Shown: piece by piece, positions 6,998-16,984 of the stretch | Position numbering within the stretch: the first letter of the stretch is position 1 | Layout: every line of letters starts with the position of its first letter | The notes under the pieces: generated by a model | Database searches by the model: none | What the model saw: only the letters and a program-made list of their open reading frames with translations | Told to the model about the DNA's origin: nothing | DNA from: Actinomycetes bacterium | Lineage (GTDB): Bacteria; Actinomycetota; Acidimicrobiia; Acidimicrobiales; Microtrichaceae | Reading direction: 5' to 3' | NCBI GenBank assembly: GCA_023389745.1 | Contig: JAEWED010000191.1 | Span: forward strand, 1 to 37,280 | Length of the DNA: 37,280 nt | Position numbers and translations under genes: made by a program

Positions 6998-8140
6998 TCA
7001 GGCGAAGCGGTGCATGTGGACCGACTGCACCAGTCCGATCGCCACGAACGACGCGATCACCGACGAGCCGCCCTGTGAGACGAACGGCAGCGGGATGCCC
7101 GTGATCGGCATGATCCCGAGGTTCATACCGATGTTCTCGAAGATGTGGAACAGCAGCATCGACATCACACCCACGCACATCAACGTGCCCATCGGATCCG
7201 CCGCGAGCTGGGCGATGCGCCAGATCCGCCAGATCATGATCGCGAAGAGCAGCACGAGGGTGCCCGCACCGATGAAGCCGAACTCCTCGCCGGCGACGGT
7301 GAAGATGAAGTCGGTCTGCTGGGCCGGCACGTAGCCGAGCCGGGTCGAGGGCCCGTTGCCGAAGCCGAAGCCGGTGAACCCGCCCGACGAGATGGCCGTC
7401 TGGGCCTGCTCGACGTTGTAGCGCACCGCCTCGGAGACCCCGTCGGGGTTCGCGAACGACAGCAGGCGGTCCTTCTGGTACTGGTCGAGCGCGTCGGACT
7501 GCAGGATCCCGATGACCCCGACCAGACCGACCAGCACCAGCACCGCCAGGTGCCGCAGACGCACGCCGCCGACCACGAGCATGCCGACGCCGGCCACGAT
7601 GAACACCAGCGCCGAGCCCAGATCGGGCTGCAACAGGGTGAGGCCCATCGGCACACCGATGAGCGCCAACGCGCCGGCGAGACGCCGCAGGTCGACCCGG
7701 TCGACCGAGCCGAGGTAGGCGGCGACCGCGATGATCGTGGCGAGCTTCGCGAACTCGGCCGGCTGGATGGTGATCGCCCCCAACCGGTACCAGCCCTGGG
7801 TGCCGTTGACCGTCGCCCCGAGCGGGGTCAGCACACCGAGCATCGCCACCAGCGCCGCCCCGTAGATCAACGGCCACCAGTCGGCGATGCGGCGGTAGTC
7901 GATGAGCGACAGGCCGGCCATCGCGGCGACGCCGACGAGCACGAAGGCCGCCTGGCGGGCGACCACACCGGTGCCGCTCGGCAGTCGACGGGTCGCGCTG
8001 AAGACCATGACCAGTCCGCACAGCGTGATCAGCGCGGTGACCACGAGCAGCGCGACGTCGACGTGGCGCCAGGGCGCAGAGAGGTCCTGGGCGCGGAAGC
8101 GGCTGCTGTGCCGCGAGGATCCGAGGGCGGTGTTCACCAT
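6998..8140 (-). CDS. rodA: SEDS peptidoglycan glycosyltransferase RodA
   Basis: Membrane enzyme that polymerises lipid II in the elongation complex together with its cognate class B PBP. The 380-residue product is strongly hydrophobic with about ten predicted helices. It carries SEDS-family stretches: VFSATRRLPSGTG, GTQGWYRLGAITIQPAEFAKL, LLQPDLGSALVF, GFTGFGFGNGPSTRLGYVPAQQTDFIF and the C-terminal GIPLPFVSQGGSS. ATG at 8140 shares one base with the TGA stop of the PBP2 gene (TGATG), giving tight coupling of the glycosyltransferase and transpeptidase. The upstream open extension lies wholly within the PBP2 gene and is discarded. Confidence 0.95.
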   Translation of the reverse strand: MVNTALGSSRHSSRFRAQDLSAPWRHVDVALLVVTALITLCGLVMVFSATRRLPSGTGVVARQAAFVLVGVAAMAGLSLIDYRRIADWWPLIYGAALVAMLGVLTPLGATVNGTQGWYRLGAITIQPAEFAKLATIIAVAAYLGSVDRVDLRRLAGALALIGVPMGLTLLQPDLGSALVFIVAGVGMLVVGGVRLRHLAVLVLVGLVGVIGILQSDALDQYQKDRLLSFANPDGVSEAVRYNVEQAQTAISSGGFTGFGFGNGPSTRLGYVPAQQTDFIFTVAGEEFGFIGAGTLVLLFAIMIWRIWRIAQLAADPMGTLMCVGVMSMLLFHIFENIGMNLGIMPITGIPLPFVSQGGSSVIASFVAIGLVQSVHMHRFA

Positions 8141-10278
8141 CAGCCGGAGGTTCCTGTCGTGGTGTCGTTGCGGGATGCCTGCAGTGCCTGGTCGGCGGCG
8201 AGGTCGCAGGCCGCGGTGTCGATCACCGGGCAGGCGGGGGTCAGGCTGCCGTCCGAGACCGGCTGCAGCACGCGGAACGCGAGCGGCGCGGCGACGGTGC
8301 TGCCGAACCCGGACTCGGGGATGACGACGCCCACGGTGTACTGCGGCGGGAAGCCGGCCACGGCCGGGCCCCAGCCGACGAACAGCGCGGTGTCGGCCTT
8401 CTTCGAGACCTGTGCGGTGCCGGTCTTGCCCGCCATCGGCCACGCGGTCGGTGAGTCGGCGAACGCCGCCGAGGCGGTGCCTCCGGAGCCGGGAGCGGTC
8501 ACCCCGACCAGGCCCTGCCAGATCTGGTCGTAGTGCCCCCGGTCGATCTGGAGCACTCCGTTCACAACCGGTTCGATCTCGTCGACGACCTCGTAGTTGC
8601 CCTCCTGGCCGGGCGGCAGGGTCGCGTCGAGGGCGCGGGTGATCTTGATCGCCACCTGCGGCTGGTAGCGGGTGCCGCCGTTGGCGAACGTCGAGTAGGC
8701 GTCGACGAGCTGCAGCGGTGTGGCGGCGACGTCGCCCTGACCGATCGACATGTTGATGTTGTCGCCGGTGCGCCAGTCACCGGTGAGGAACAGGTCGGGG
8801 CGGGCCTCGTAGGCCTCCTTGCGCTTCGCCGGCGTCGGCAGCCGACCGGCGTTCTCGCCGCCGAGCGGGATCCCGGTCTTCGAGCCCAGGCCGAACTCCG
8901 CAGCAGCGTCCTGGATCGGCGTCTCTCCGAACTCACCCCGACGGTTCCAGAACTTGTCGGCCATCCGGTAGTAGTAGACGTCGGACGACACGGTCAGGGA
9001 CTTCGCCAGGTTCACCGTGCCGTGCGGCGTGCGCCCGGCGTTCTGGAATTCGCAGGTCTCGCCCTCGCAGTTCTCGGCCTTGTAGTGGCCGGGGTCGACG
9101 ATCACGTCGTCGCCGGCGAGCAGGCCGGTGCGCTGACCGGCCCAGGCGGTGAACAGCTTGAACGTCGAGCCCGGTGCGTAGGCGCCCTGGATCGCCCAGT
9201 TCACCAACGGCTGGCCGCTGTTGGGGTCCTGGAAGGTGGCCCACAGGTCCGACGAGATGCCGTTGACGATCGACGACGGGTCGTAGTCGGGGTACGACGC
9301 CATCGCCATGATCTGGCCGTTGTTCGGGTCCTGCACCACGACCGAGCCCTGCGGGGCGTTCGTGCGGTAGACGCCGGCGTTGTCACGCTGCGGCGGCCCG
9401 TTGCGGACCTGGTTGATCTTCGCCTCGAGCAGCCGCTCGGCGTGTGCCTGCAGATCGACGTCGATGCTGAGCCACACGTCGTCGCCGGCCACGGGCGGGT
9501 CTATCGACACCACGTCGACCAGGTCGCCCTTCGCGTTCACCTCGATGGTGCGCTTGCCCGGCACCCCGCGCAGGTGCTCCTCGTAGGCGGCCTCGACGCC
9601 GCCCTTCCCGATGGAGTCGCCGAGCTGGTAGTCCTTCTTCGGGTCGTCGTCGGAGGCTTCGGTCGTCGTCGTGGTCGACTCGCCGGGCGCGGTGCTGCTC
9701 GTGGTGGTGCCCCCTCGGGCCTCGAGCTCCTTGTCGTTGATCTCGCCGACGTAGCCCAGCAGGTGCACGGCGACGTTGCCGTACGGGTAGACGCGGATGG
9801 CCTGGCGCTCCACCACCACACCGGGGAACCGGTCGCCGCGCTCCAGCAGGTAGATCTCGACGTCCTTGGGCACGTCCTCCGCGATCGGCACGTAGGCCTG
9901 GGGCGCCCAGCGCTTGTCGTCGTAGCGCTTCTCGATCGTGGCCACCTTCGTCGCGACACCGAACGAACCGAGCGTCTCGGCGAGGTCCTCGAAGATCGCC
10001 GTGCGCTCCTCGGGCTCGAGCTTGCGCAGCGGCTCGCGGTCCAGCGACACGACGGTCGACGGGCGGTTGTCGACCAGCACCTTGCCGTTGCGGTCGAGGA
10101 TCCTCCCTCGGGGCGCCTCGTCGTGGATGTAGCGCAGACGGTTCGACACCGACGTCGCCTCGAACTCCTGGCGGTCGATGCCCTGCAGGAACCAGAGGCG
10201 CATGAACAACGCCAGGAACAACGAGATCGCGACGATGCCGATCGCGCTCAGTCGTACCTGGTTGGAGTCGGTGTCCAC
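8140..10278 (-). CDS. mrdA: Penicillin-binding protein 2 (elongasome transpeptidase)
   Basis: Class B penicillin-binding protein that cross-links peptidoglycan during elongation, partnered with RodA. The 712-residue product has an N-terminal membrane anchor (about 8-28), a dimerisation domain starting RGRILDRNGKVLVDN, and a transpeptidase domain. The active-site serine is S371 in GSTFKLF (K374), the second motif is S431-S-D433 and the third is K618-TG in GKTGTAQ. A Thr/Ser/acidic insert (about residues 190-215) is probably a disordered loop. GTG at 10278 gives the short cytoplasmic tail expected. The gene lies 60 bases after mreD and overlaps rodA by one base. Confidence 0.95.
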   Translation of the reverse strand: MDTDSNQVRLSAIGIVAISLFLALFMRLWFLQGIDRQEFEATSVSNRLRYIHDEAPRGRILDRNGKVLVDNRPSTVVSLDREPLRKLEPEERTAIFEDLAETLGSFGVATKVATIEKRYDDKRWAPQAYVPIAEDVPKDVEIYLLERGDRFPGVVVERQAIRVYPYGNVAVHLLGYVGEINDKELEARGGTTTSSTAPGESTTTTTEASDDDPKKDYQLGDSIGKGGVEAAYEEHLRGVPGKRTIEVNAKGDLVDVVSIDPPVAGDDVWLSIDVDLQAHAERLLEAKINQVRNGPPQRDNAGVYRTNAPQGSVVVQDPNNGQIMAMASYPDYDPSSIVNGISSDLWATFQDPNSGQPLVNWAIQGAYAPGSTFKLFTAWAGQRTGLLAGDDVIVDPGHYKAENCEGETCEFQNAGRTPHGTVNLAKSLTVSSDVYYYRMADKFWNRRGEFGETPIQDAAAEFGLGSKTGIPLGGENAGRLPTPAKRKEAYEARPDLFLTGDWRTGDNINMSIGQGDVAATPLQLVDAYSTFANGGTRYQPQVAIKITRALDATLPPGQEGNYEVVDEIEPVVNGVLQIDRGHYDQIWQGLVGVTAPGSGGTASAAFADSPTAWPMAGKTGTAQVSKKADTALFVGWGPAVAGFPPQYTVGVVIPESGFGSTVAAPLAFRVLQPVSDGSLTPACPVIDTAACDLAADQALQASRNDTTTGTSG

Positions 10279-10338
10279 GTCTCAGCTGCCCTCAGAACGA
10301 TGTCGACGCACGGTCGTCTCGGCTCCCACGACCAACGC

Positions 10339-10851
10339 TCAGTACGACCGTGCCCGCAGCGGCTCGCCCTCGGCCCACCGGCACGCGGCCAGGCCGGGGA
10401 TGCAGAGCAGGCCGTTGACGGCCGAAACGATACCGACGATGGCCCAGAGCCGCGGGTCGGACAATGAGCGTTGTCCCAGCATCTCCCCGACCGCGGCGTA
10501 CAGCAGCGTGCCGATCGCGCTCGCGGCGACGGTGATCGCGATCGAGATGCCGCGCGACGAGCGGATGACCGACTCCTCGGCCGCGCCGACCGCGAACCCG
10601 ACCAGCGCGAACGCCAGCGCCGAGACGCCGAGCACCCCCGGGATCACGAGATCGGTGAGCACCCCTGCCGCGAAGCCGACCTCGGCACCCCTGGCGGGTC
10701 CACCGACGAGCCCGCCGCAGATGGCCACCAGCAGCAGGATCTCCGGGTGCACCCCGAAGAGCTTGAGGTCGGTGAACACGCCGATCTGCAGCACGAACGC
10801 GGTCAGCAGCAGCGCGCCCCACCGCACGATGACCTGCACCTCGCTGGTCAT
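10339..10851 (-). CDS. mreD: Rod shape-determining protein MreD
   Basis: Small integral membrane component of the elongasome. The 170-residue product has five hydrophobic stretches, beginning WGALLLTAFVLQIGVF, and the family-typical segment HPEILLLVAICGGLVGGP followed by GFAAGVLTDLVIPGVLG. MreD diverges quickly in sequence, but length, topology and position between mreC and mrdA make the call firm. It starts at ATG 10851, 10 bases after the mreC stop. Confidence 0.9.
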   Translation of the reverse strand: MTSEVQVIVRWGALLLTAFVLQIGVFTDLKLFGVHPEILLLVAICGGLVGGPARGAEVGFAAGVLTDLVIPGVLGVSALAFALVGFAVGAAEESVIRSSRGISIAITVAASAIGTLLYAAVGEMLGQRSLSDPRLWAIVGIVSAVNGLLCIPGLAACRWAEGEPLRARSY

Positions 10852-10861
10852 GGACGAGTCC

Positions 10862-11710
10862 TCATTCGGGCGGCGTCCACTTGAGGACCTGCACGACGTC
10901 GAGCTTCGAGAAGTCGACGGCGTAGTTGACCTGCACGATCTTCACCTGTTGCGCCTCGTCCGGGGTGACCTTGTCGACGGTGCCGACGGGGATCGCCGGT
11001 GGGAGGCGGCTCCGTTCGATGCCGCCGGTGACGACGACCTCGTTCGGGCTCACCGGCTTGTCCAGCTCGATGCCTCGGTCGATCACGAAGGTGTCGTTGT
11101 CGCCGCCGCCGTGTCCGACGCCGGCGATGCCGGAGTCGACCAGCCGCACGCCGACGTGCAGATCCGGATCGGTGAGCAGCTGCACCACGGAGCGGGTGCG
11201 CGACGTCTCGTCGACCACTCCGACCAGCCCGCGGTTGGTGATGACCGGCATGCCCTTCTCGATGCCCGACTCGGTCCCACGGTCGAGCTGCAGGCGGTGA
11301 TCCGAGAAGTTCGAGTACGGACCCGTCGTCACCCGGGCGATCTGGGTGGGGATGTCGCCCGCGAAGTCGATGCCCAGCTGCTCGCTGAGGCGCTCGAGCT
11401 CCTTCTCGGCGTTGGCGTTGCGCACCTGGGCGCCCTCGAGCCGGTCGATCTCGCCGCGAAGCCGTTCGTTCTCGATGCTCAGGTCGTCGTAGCGGGTCAT
11501 GCCGTTCCAGGCGTTGCGGAACGGCGTGGTGACCCAGCGCGCCGCACCGCGCACGGGGGCGAACACGTCGACGGCGCCCTCACGAGCGCCGGAGATCGCG
11601 ACGACACCTCGAGCGTCGAGGGTGATGAGGGTGACGGCGAGCAGCGTCAGCACCAACAGGACGTAGCGAGCACGTCGTCGGCCGCTACCCGGCTGGGAGA
11701 GTGGACGCAC
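10862..11710 (-). CDS. mreC: Rod shape-determining protein MreC
   Basis: Bitopic elongasome protein that links MreB and MreD to PBP2 in the periplasm-facing space. The 282-residue product has a basic N-terminus, one membrane helix (about 15-32), a predicted coiled coil (about 77-112, ENERLRGEIDRLEG onward) and the double beta-barrel MreC core with DRGTESGIEKGMPVITNRGLVGVV. GTG at 11710 is 17 bases from the mreB stop. The neighbours mreB and mreD confirm the assignment. Confidence 0.95.
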   Translation of the reverse strand: MRPLSQPGSGRRRARYVLLVLTLLAVTLITLDARGVVAISGAREGAVDVFAPVRGAARWVTTPFRNAWNGMTRYDDLSIENERLRGEIDRLEGAQVRNANAEKELERLSEQLGIDFAGDIPTQIARVTTGPYSNFSDHRLQLDRGTESGIEKGMPVITNRGLVGVVDETSRTRSVVQLLTDPDLHVGVRLVDSGIAGVGHGGGDNDTFVIDRGIELDKPVSPNEVVVTGGIERSRLPPAIPVGTVDKVTPDEAQQVKIVQVNYAVDFSKLDVVQVLKWTPPE

Positions 11711-11727
11711 TGATCAGTCGATGCAGC

Positions 11728-12762
<1,035 letters not shown>

Positions 12763-12773
12763 AGAACGTCCTC

Positions 12774-12779
12774 ACGCTA
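12774..12779 (-). promoter_or_regulatory. Candidate -10 element for mreB
   Basis: TAGCGT lies 11 bases before the mreB ATG. It would place the start of transcription almost on the Shine-Dalgarno sequence, so a promoter further up (for example TAGGCT near 12901-12906) is equally possible. The 258-bp gap between mreB and ndk otherwise holds only the ndk terminator. Confidence 0.3.
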
Positions 12780-12972
12780 GCCCCGACGCGTGCGCCCACA
12801 GGACGCGGATCAGGGCTGGAACTCAGCAACGAACCGATGCGGTCTCGGGCCGCCCGACCCGCCGGTGCCACCGTCGGCGACCGCAATGGAACCGTAACAA
12901 GCCTACGCAGCGCCTGCGCTCCGACTCCAGTGGTGTGACGCGAAACGGCGGGGCAGCTGCGAGGACGTTCAG

Positions 12973-12999
12973 CGGGGCACCGCACACGGCGGTGCCCCG
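12973..12999 (-). terminator. Hairpin downstream of ndk
   Basis: An 11-bp perfect stem CGGGGCACCGC with its complement and a 5-base loop begins about 20 bases past the ndk stop on the minus strand. No real T-tract follows. Confidence 0.65.
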
Positions 13000-13020
13000 T
13001 CGATCACGAAGGACTCCCGG

Positions 13021-13428
13021 TCAGGAGGGGAACCAGAGCGCGATCTCGCGCTCGGCGGACTCGGTGGCGTCCGAGCCGTGCACCAGGTTCTCGTTCGTGG
13101 TGGTCGCGAAGTCGCCGCGGATCGAGCCGGGCTGGGCGTCGTCGACCTTGGTCTTGCCGATCAGGGTGCGCATCAGGGCGAAGGTGTTGTCGTCGGGGCC
13201 CTCGACGACCATGGCCACGACCGGGCCCCGGGTCAGGAAGTCGACGAGCTCACCGAAGAAGGGCTTGTCCTTGTGCTCGTCGTAGTGCGCCTCGGCCAGG
13301 GCACGGTCCGGGGTGCGCATCTCGAGGCGGCTGATGGTGAGGCCCTTGCGCTCGATGCGGGCGATGATCTCTCCGACGAGACCGCGTTCGACGGCGTCGG
13401 GCTTGCACATGATGAAGGTCTGGTTCAC
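13021..13428 (-). CDS. ndk: Nucleoside diphosphate kinase
   Basis: Transfers the gamma phosphate between nucleoside triphosphates and diphosphates via a phosphohistidine. The 135-residue product NQTFIMCKPDAVERGLVGEII... has the catalytic histidine H117 in NENLVHGSDATESAEREI. GTG at 13428 gives the family's usual N-terminus; TACCCT 7 bases upstream supports a leaderless start there. ATG at 13410 would remove the first beta strand. It lies downstream of folC, separated by a 23-bp tandem repeat. Confidence 0.97.
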   Translation of the reverse strand: MNQTFIMCKPDAVERGLVGEIIARIERKGLTISRLEMRTPDRALAEAHYDEHKDKPFFGELVDFLTRGPVVAMVVEGPDDNTFALMRTLIGKTKVDDAQPGSIRGDFATTTNENLVHGSDATESAEREIALWFPS

Positions 13429-13435
13429 GCCGCTC

Positions 13436-13441
13436 AGGGTA
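13436..13441 (-). promoter_or_regulatory. -10 element of a probable leaderless ndk promoter
   Basis: TACCCT is followed by 7 bases (GAGCGGC) and the GTG start of ndk on the minus strand. Confidence 0.5.
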
Positions 13442-13461
13442 CGGCCGCGCACTGGCACCCG

Positions 13462-13553
13462 GCGAACTCGCTCGGCACGCCGGAGCGAACTCGCTCGGCA
13501 CACCGGAGCGAACTCGCACGGTACCGCTGTGCGAGCTCGCTCAGGGCTGCTGT
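13462..13553. repeat. 23-bp tandem repeat running into the folC 3' end
   Basis: Four 23-bp units begin at 13462, 13485, 13508 and 13531. The first two differ at one position; the others are more diverged. Every unit opens with GCGARCTCGC. The folC stop (13541-13543) lies inside the fourth unit and a further decayed unit (from 13554) is inside the coding region. The array occupies almost the whole folC-ndk spacer. Confidence 0.85.
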
Positions 13554-14860
13554 GCGAGCGCGCGCCGGGCGGGGCCGAGCAGTCGGAACGAGCCGGTCAC
13601 GACCACCATGTCCTCGTCCTGGGCGATCGACAGCGCCCGCGTGACCGCGGTCGCCGGGTCGGCCGCCCACTCGTTGGGCAGGCCGGCCGCGTCGCACGCC
13701 GCAGCCAGGGTGCGTGCGTCGACACCGCGGTCACCCGGGATCGTCGTGCAGATCACCAGGTCGGGTCGCAGCGCGGCGAGCGCCGAGACCGTCGTGTCGA
13801 CGTCACGGCCCTGCAGCGTGGCGGCCACGACGAGCCGGGAGCCGACGGGTGTGAACTCCTCGTCCAGGGTGCGGGCGAGCGCCCGCAGCGCATCTGCGTT
13901 GTGGGCGCCGTCGAGCACCACCAGCGGCTCGTGCCCGGCGACCTCGAAGCGCCCTAGCAGCTGCAGCGTGGCGAACGCCTCGGTCAGCACCTCGTCGTCG
14001 ACGGGCCGACGGAAGAACGCCTCGACCGCGGCCAGGGCGATCGACGCGTTGACGACCTGGTGGTGCCCGTGCACGCCCAGGAACAGGTCCTGGTGCACCG
14101 ACTCGGGGCCGCGCAGCGTCACGACGTGTCCGCCGACGGCGATCCGGTCGTCGAGCACGCCGAAGTCGCCCCGGTCGCCGTCGCCGTAGCGCAGCAGCTC
14201 GGCGGGCCCCTCGGCCGCGAACACGGCGAGCAGGTCATCGGAGACGTCACCGATCACCGCAGTGGCGTCCGGTCCGATGATCCCCGCCTTCTCGCTCGCG
14301 ATCGCCATCTCCCAGCCGGGGCCGAAGTCGGTGTGGTCGCCGCCGATCGAGGTGACGACCGCGACCCGTGCCTCGGCGACGTTGGTGGCGTCGTAGCGCC
14401 CGAGCAGCCCGACCTCGACCACCGCGACGTCGACGGGTGCCTCGGCGAACCAGCGGAACGCCGCGGCGGTGACGACCTCGAACCAGCTCGGACGGCTCTC
14501 GAGCAGCGGCTCGACCAGTGCGATGCCCGAGAGCACCTCGGCCAGGTCGACGTCGCTGATCGCCTCGCCGTCGCGGGCCAGCCGCTCGTTGAGGACCTCG
14601 AGGTGCGGGCTGGTGTAGGTGCCGACGCTGAGTCCGTGGGCGCGCAGCAGCTGGGTGATCATCGCAGCAACGGTGCCCTTGCCGTTGGTCCCGGTGATGT
14701 GGATGACCGGGACCTCGTGCTGGGGGTCGCCGAGCAGCGCCATGAGCGCGGACATGTCGTCCAGGCCCAGGCCCTCGATGCGGCCCGCGGCGATGCCGAC
14801 CGAGCTCTGCTCGTGGTCGAGGCGACCGTCGAGCCAGGCCGTGGCTTCGTCGATGTTCAG
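13541..14860 (-). CDS. folC: Folylpolyglutamate synthase/dihydrofolate synthase
   Basis: Mur-ligase-family enzyme adding glutamate to folates (and possibly to dihydropteroate). The P-loop HITGTNGKGT, the YTSPHLEVLNER segment, VEVGLLGRYDATN and LDGAHNADALR are diagnostic. The first ATG (14755) would begin only about 20 residues before the P-loop. The frame upstream encodes the conserved FolC N-terminus (NIDEATAWLDGRLDHE...), but contains no ATG, GTG or TTG before an in-frame stop. CTG at 14860, with GGGGTGA ending 4 bases before it, is the most likely start and gives 439 residues. The coding region is certain; the start is inferred. A conservative annotation would be 13541-14755 (404 residues). 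Confidence 0.9.
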   Translation of the reverse strand: MNIDEATAWLDGRLDHEQSSVGIAAGRIEGLGLDDMSALMALLGDPQHEVPVIHITGTNGKGTVAAMITQLLRAHGLSVGTYTSPHLEVLNERLARDGEAISDVDLAEVLSGIALVEPLLESRPSWFEVVTAAAFRWFAEAPVDVAVVEVGLLGRYDATNVAEARVAVVTSIGGDHTDFGPGWEMAIASEKAGIIGPDATAVIGDVSDDLLAVFAAEGPAELLRYGDGDRGDFGVLDDRIAVGGHVVTLRGPESVHQDLFLGVHGHHQVVNASIALAAVEAFFRRPVDDEVLTEAFATLQLLGRFEVAGHEPLVVLDGAHNADALRALARTLDEEFTPVGSRLVVAATLQGRDVDTTVSALAALRPDLVICTTIPGDRGVDARTLAAACDAAGLPNEWAADPATAVTRALSIAQDEDMVVVTGSFRLLGPARRALAQQP

Positions 14861-14886
14861 CGCGTCACCCCGGCGTCAGGAGCGGA

Positions 14887-16164
<1,278 letters not shown>

Positions 16165-16282
16165 GCTGCACCATCTCCTTGGCCACTCGCCGTTGGGCCT
16201 CTGGCTCCTCGACCACGAACACCGTGGTCACCCTGCGGCTTCCGCGACTCGGAAACGCAGGATGTCCATTCTGGCCGATCGA

Positions 16283-16960
16283 TCAGCTGACCGCGGTGAT
16301 CGCGCCCGAGTTGTCGACGAAGGCACGGGAATCGATGACCTCGTCGACGATGCCGTACTCCTTGGCCTCGGCGGCGGTCAGCACGTAGTCACGATCGGTG
16401 TCCTTCGAGATCTTCTCGATGGGCTGTCCGGTGTGCGCGGACAGGATGGTCTCGAGCGACGACTTGAGACGCAGGATCTCGTTCGCGGCGATCTCGAGGT
16501 CGGACACCTGCGCGTAGCCGGACTGGGCGTACGGCTGGTGGATCAGGATGCGGGCGTTCGGCAGCGCCAGGCGCTTGCCGGGTGTGCCCGCGGCGAGCAG
16601 CACCGCGGCGGCCGAGGCGGCCTGACCGAAGCACAGCGTCGAGATCTCGGCCCGGACGTACTGCATCGTGTCGTAGATCGCGAGCAGCGCGTTGATGTCG
16701 CCGCCGGGCGAGTTGATGTAGATGTTGATGTCCTTGTCGGGGTTCTCCGACTCGAGGAACAGCAGCTGGGCGCAGACCAGGTTCGCGATCGTGTCGTCGA
16801 TCGGGCTGCCCAGGAAGATGATGTTCTCGCGCAGCAGCCGGGAGAACAGGTCCGAGTATCGCTCACCGCGGCTCGTCTGCTCGATGACGTTCGGAACCAT
16901 GTAGTTCTGCGGGTTCAGCAGAGTGTTGAGTCCGCCGGTGTTGAGATCGCCTGCAGGCAT
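16283..16960 (-). CDS. clpP: ATP-dependent Clp protease proteolytic subunit
   Basis: Barrel-forming serine protease used with ClpX. In the 225-residue product the catalytic triad is S116 (FGQAASAAAVLL), H141 (LIHQPYAQ) and D191 (DTDRD), with the Ser-His spacing of 25 seen in E. coli. The N-terminus (about 20 residues, MPAGDLNTGGLNTLLNPQNY) looks like a propeptide. Only one clpP is present here, whereas many actinobacteria carry clpP1-clpP2 in tandem; a second copy may be elsewhere. A GGAG Shine-Dalgarno sequence lies 5 bases before the ATG, 24 bases after the tig stop. Confidence 0.97.
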   Translation of the reverse strand: MPAGDLNTGGLNTLLNPQNYMVPNVIEQTSRGERYSDLFSRLLRENIIFLGSPIDDTIANLVCAQLLFLESENPDKDINIYINSPGGDINALLAIYDTMQYVRAEISTLCFGQAASAAAVLLAAGTPGKRLALPNARILIHQPYAQSGYAQVSDLEIAANEILRLKSSLETILSAHTGQPIEKISKDTDRDYVLTAAEAKEYGIVDEVIDSRAFVDNSGAITAVS

Positions 16961-16984
16961 GTCGTCTCCCTCGACCCCGCAGGG

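Noticed and set aside
8533..10467. 644-codon plus-strand open frame opposite the PBP2 gene
   Set aside because: Antisense shadow; PBP2 has all catalytic motifs in the other strand.
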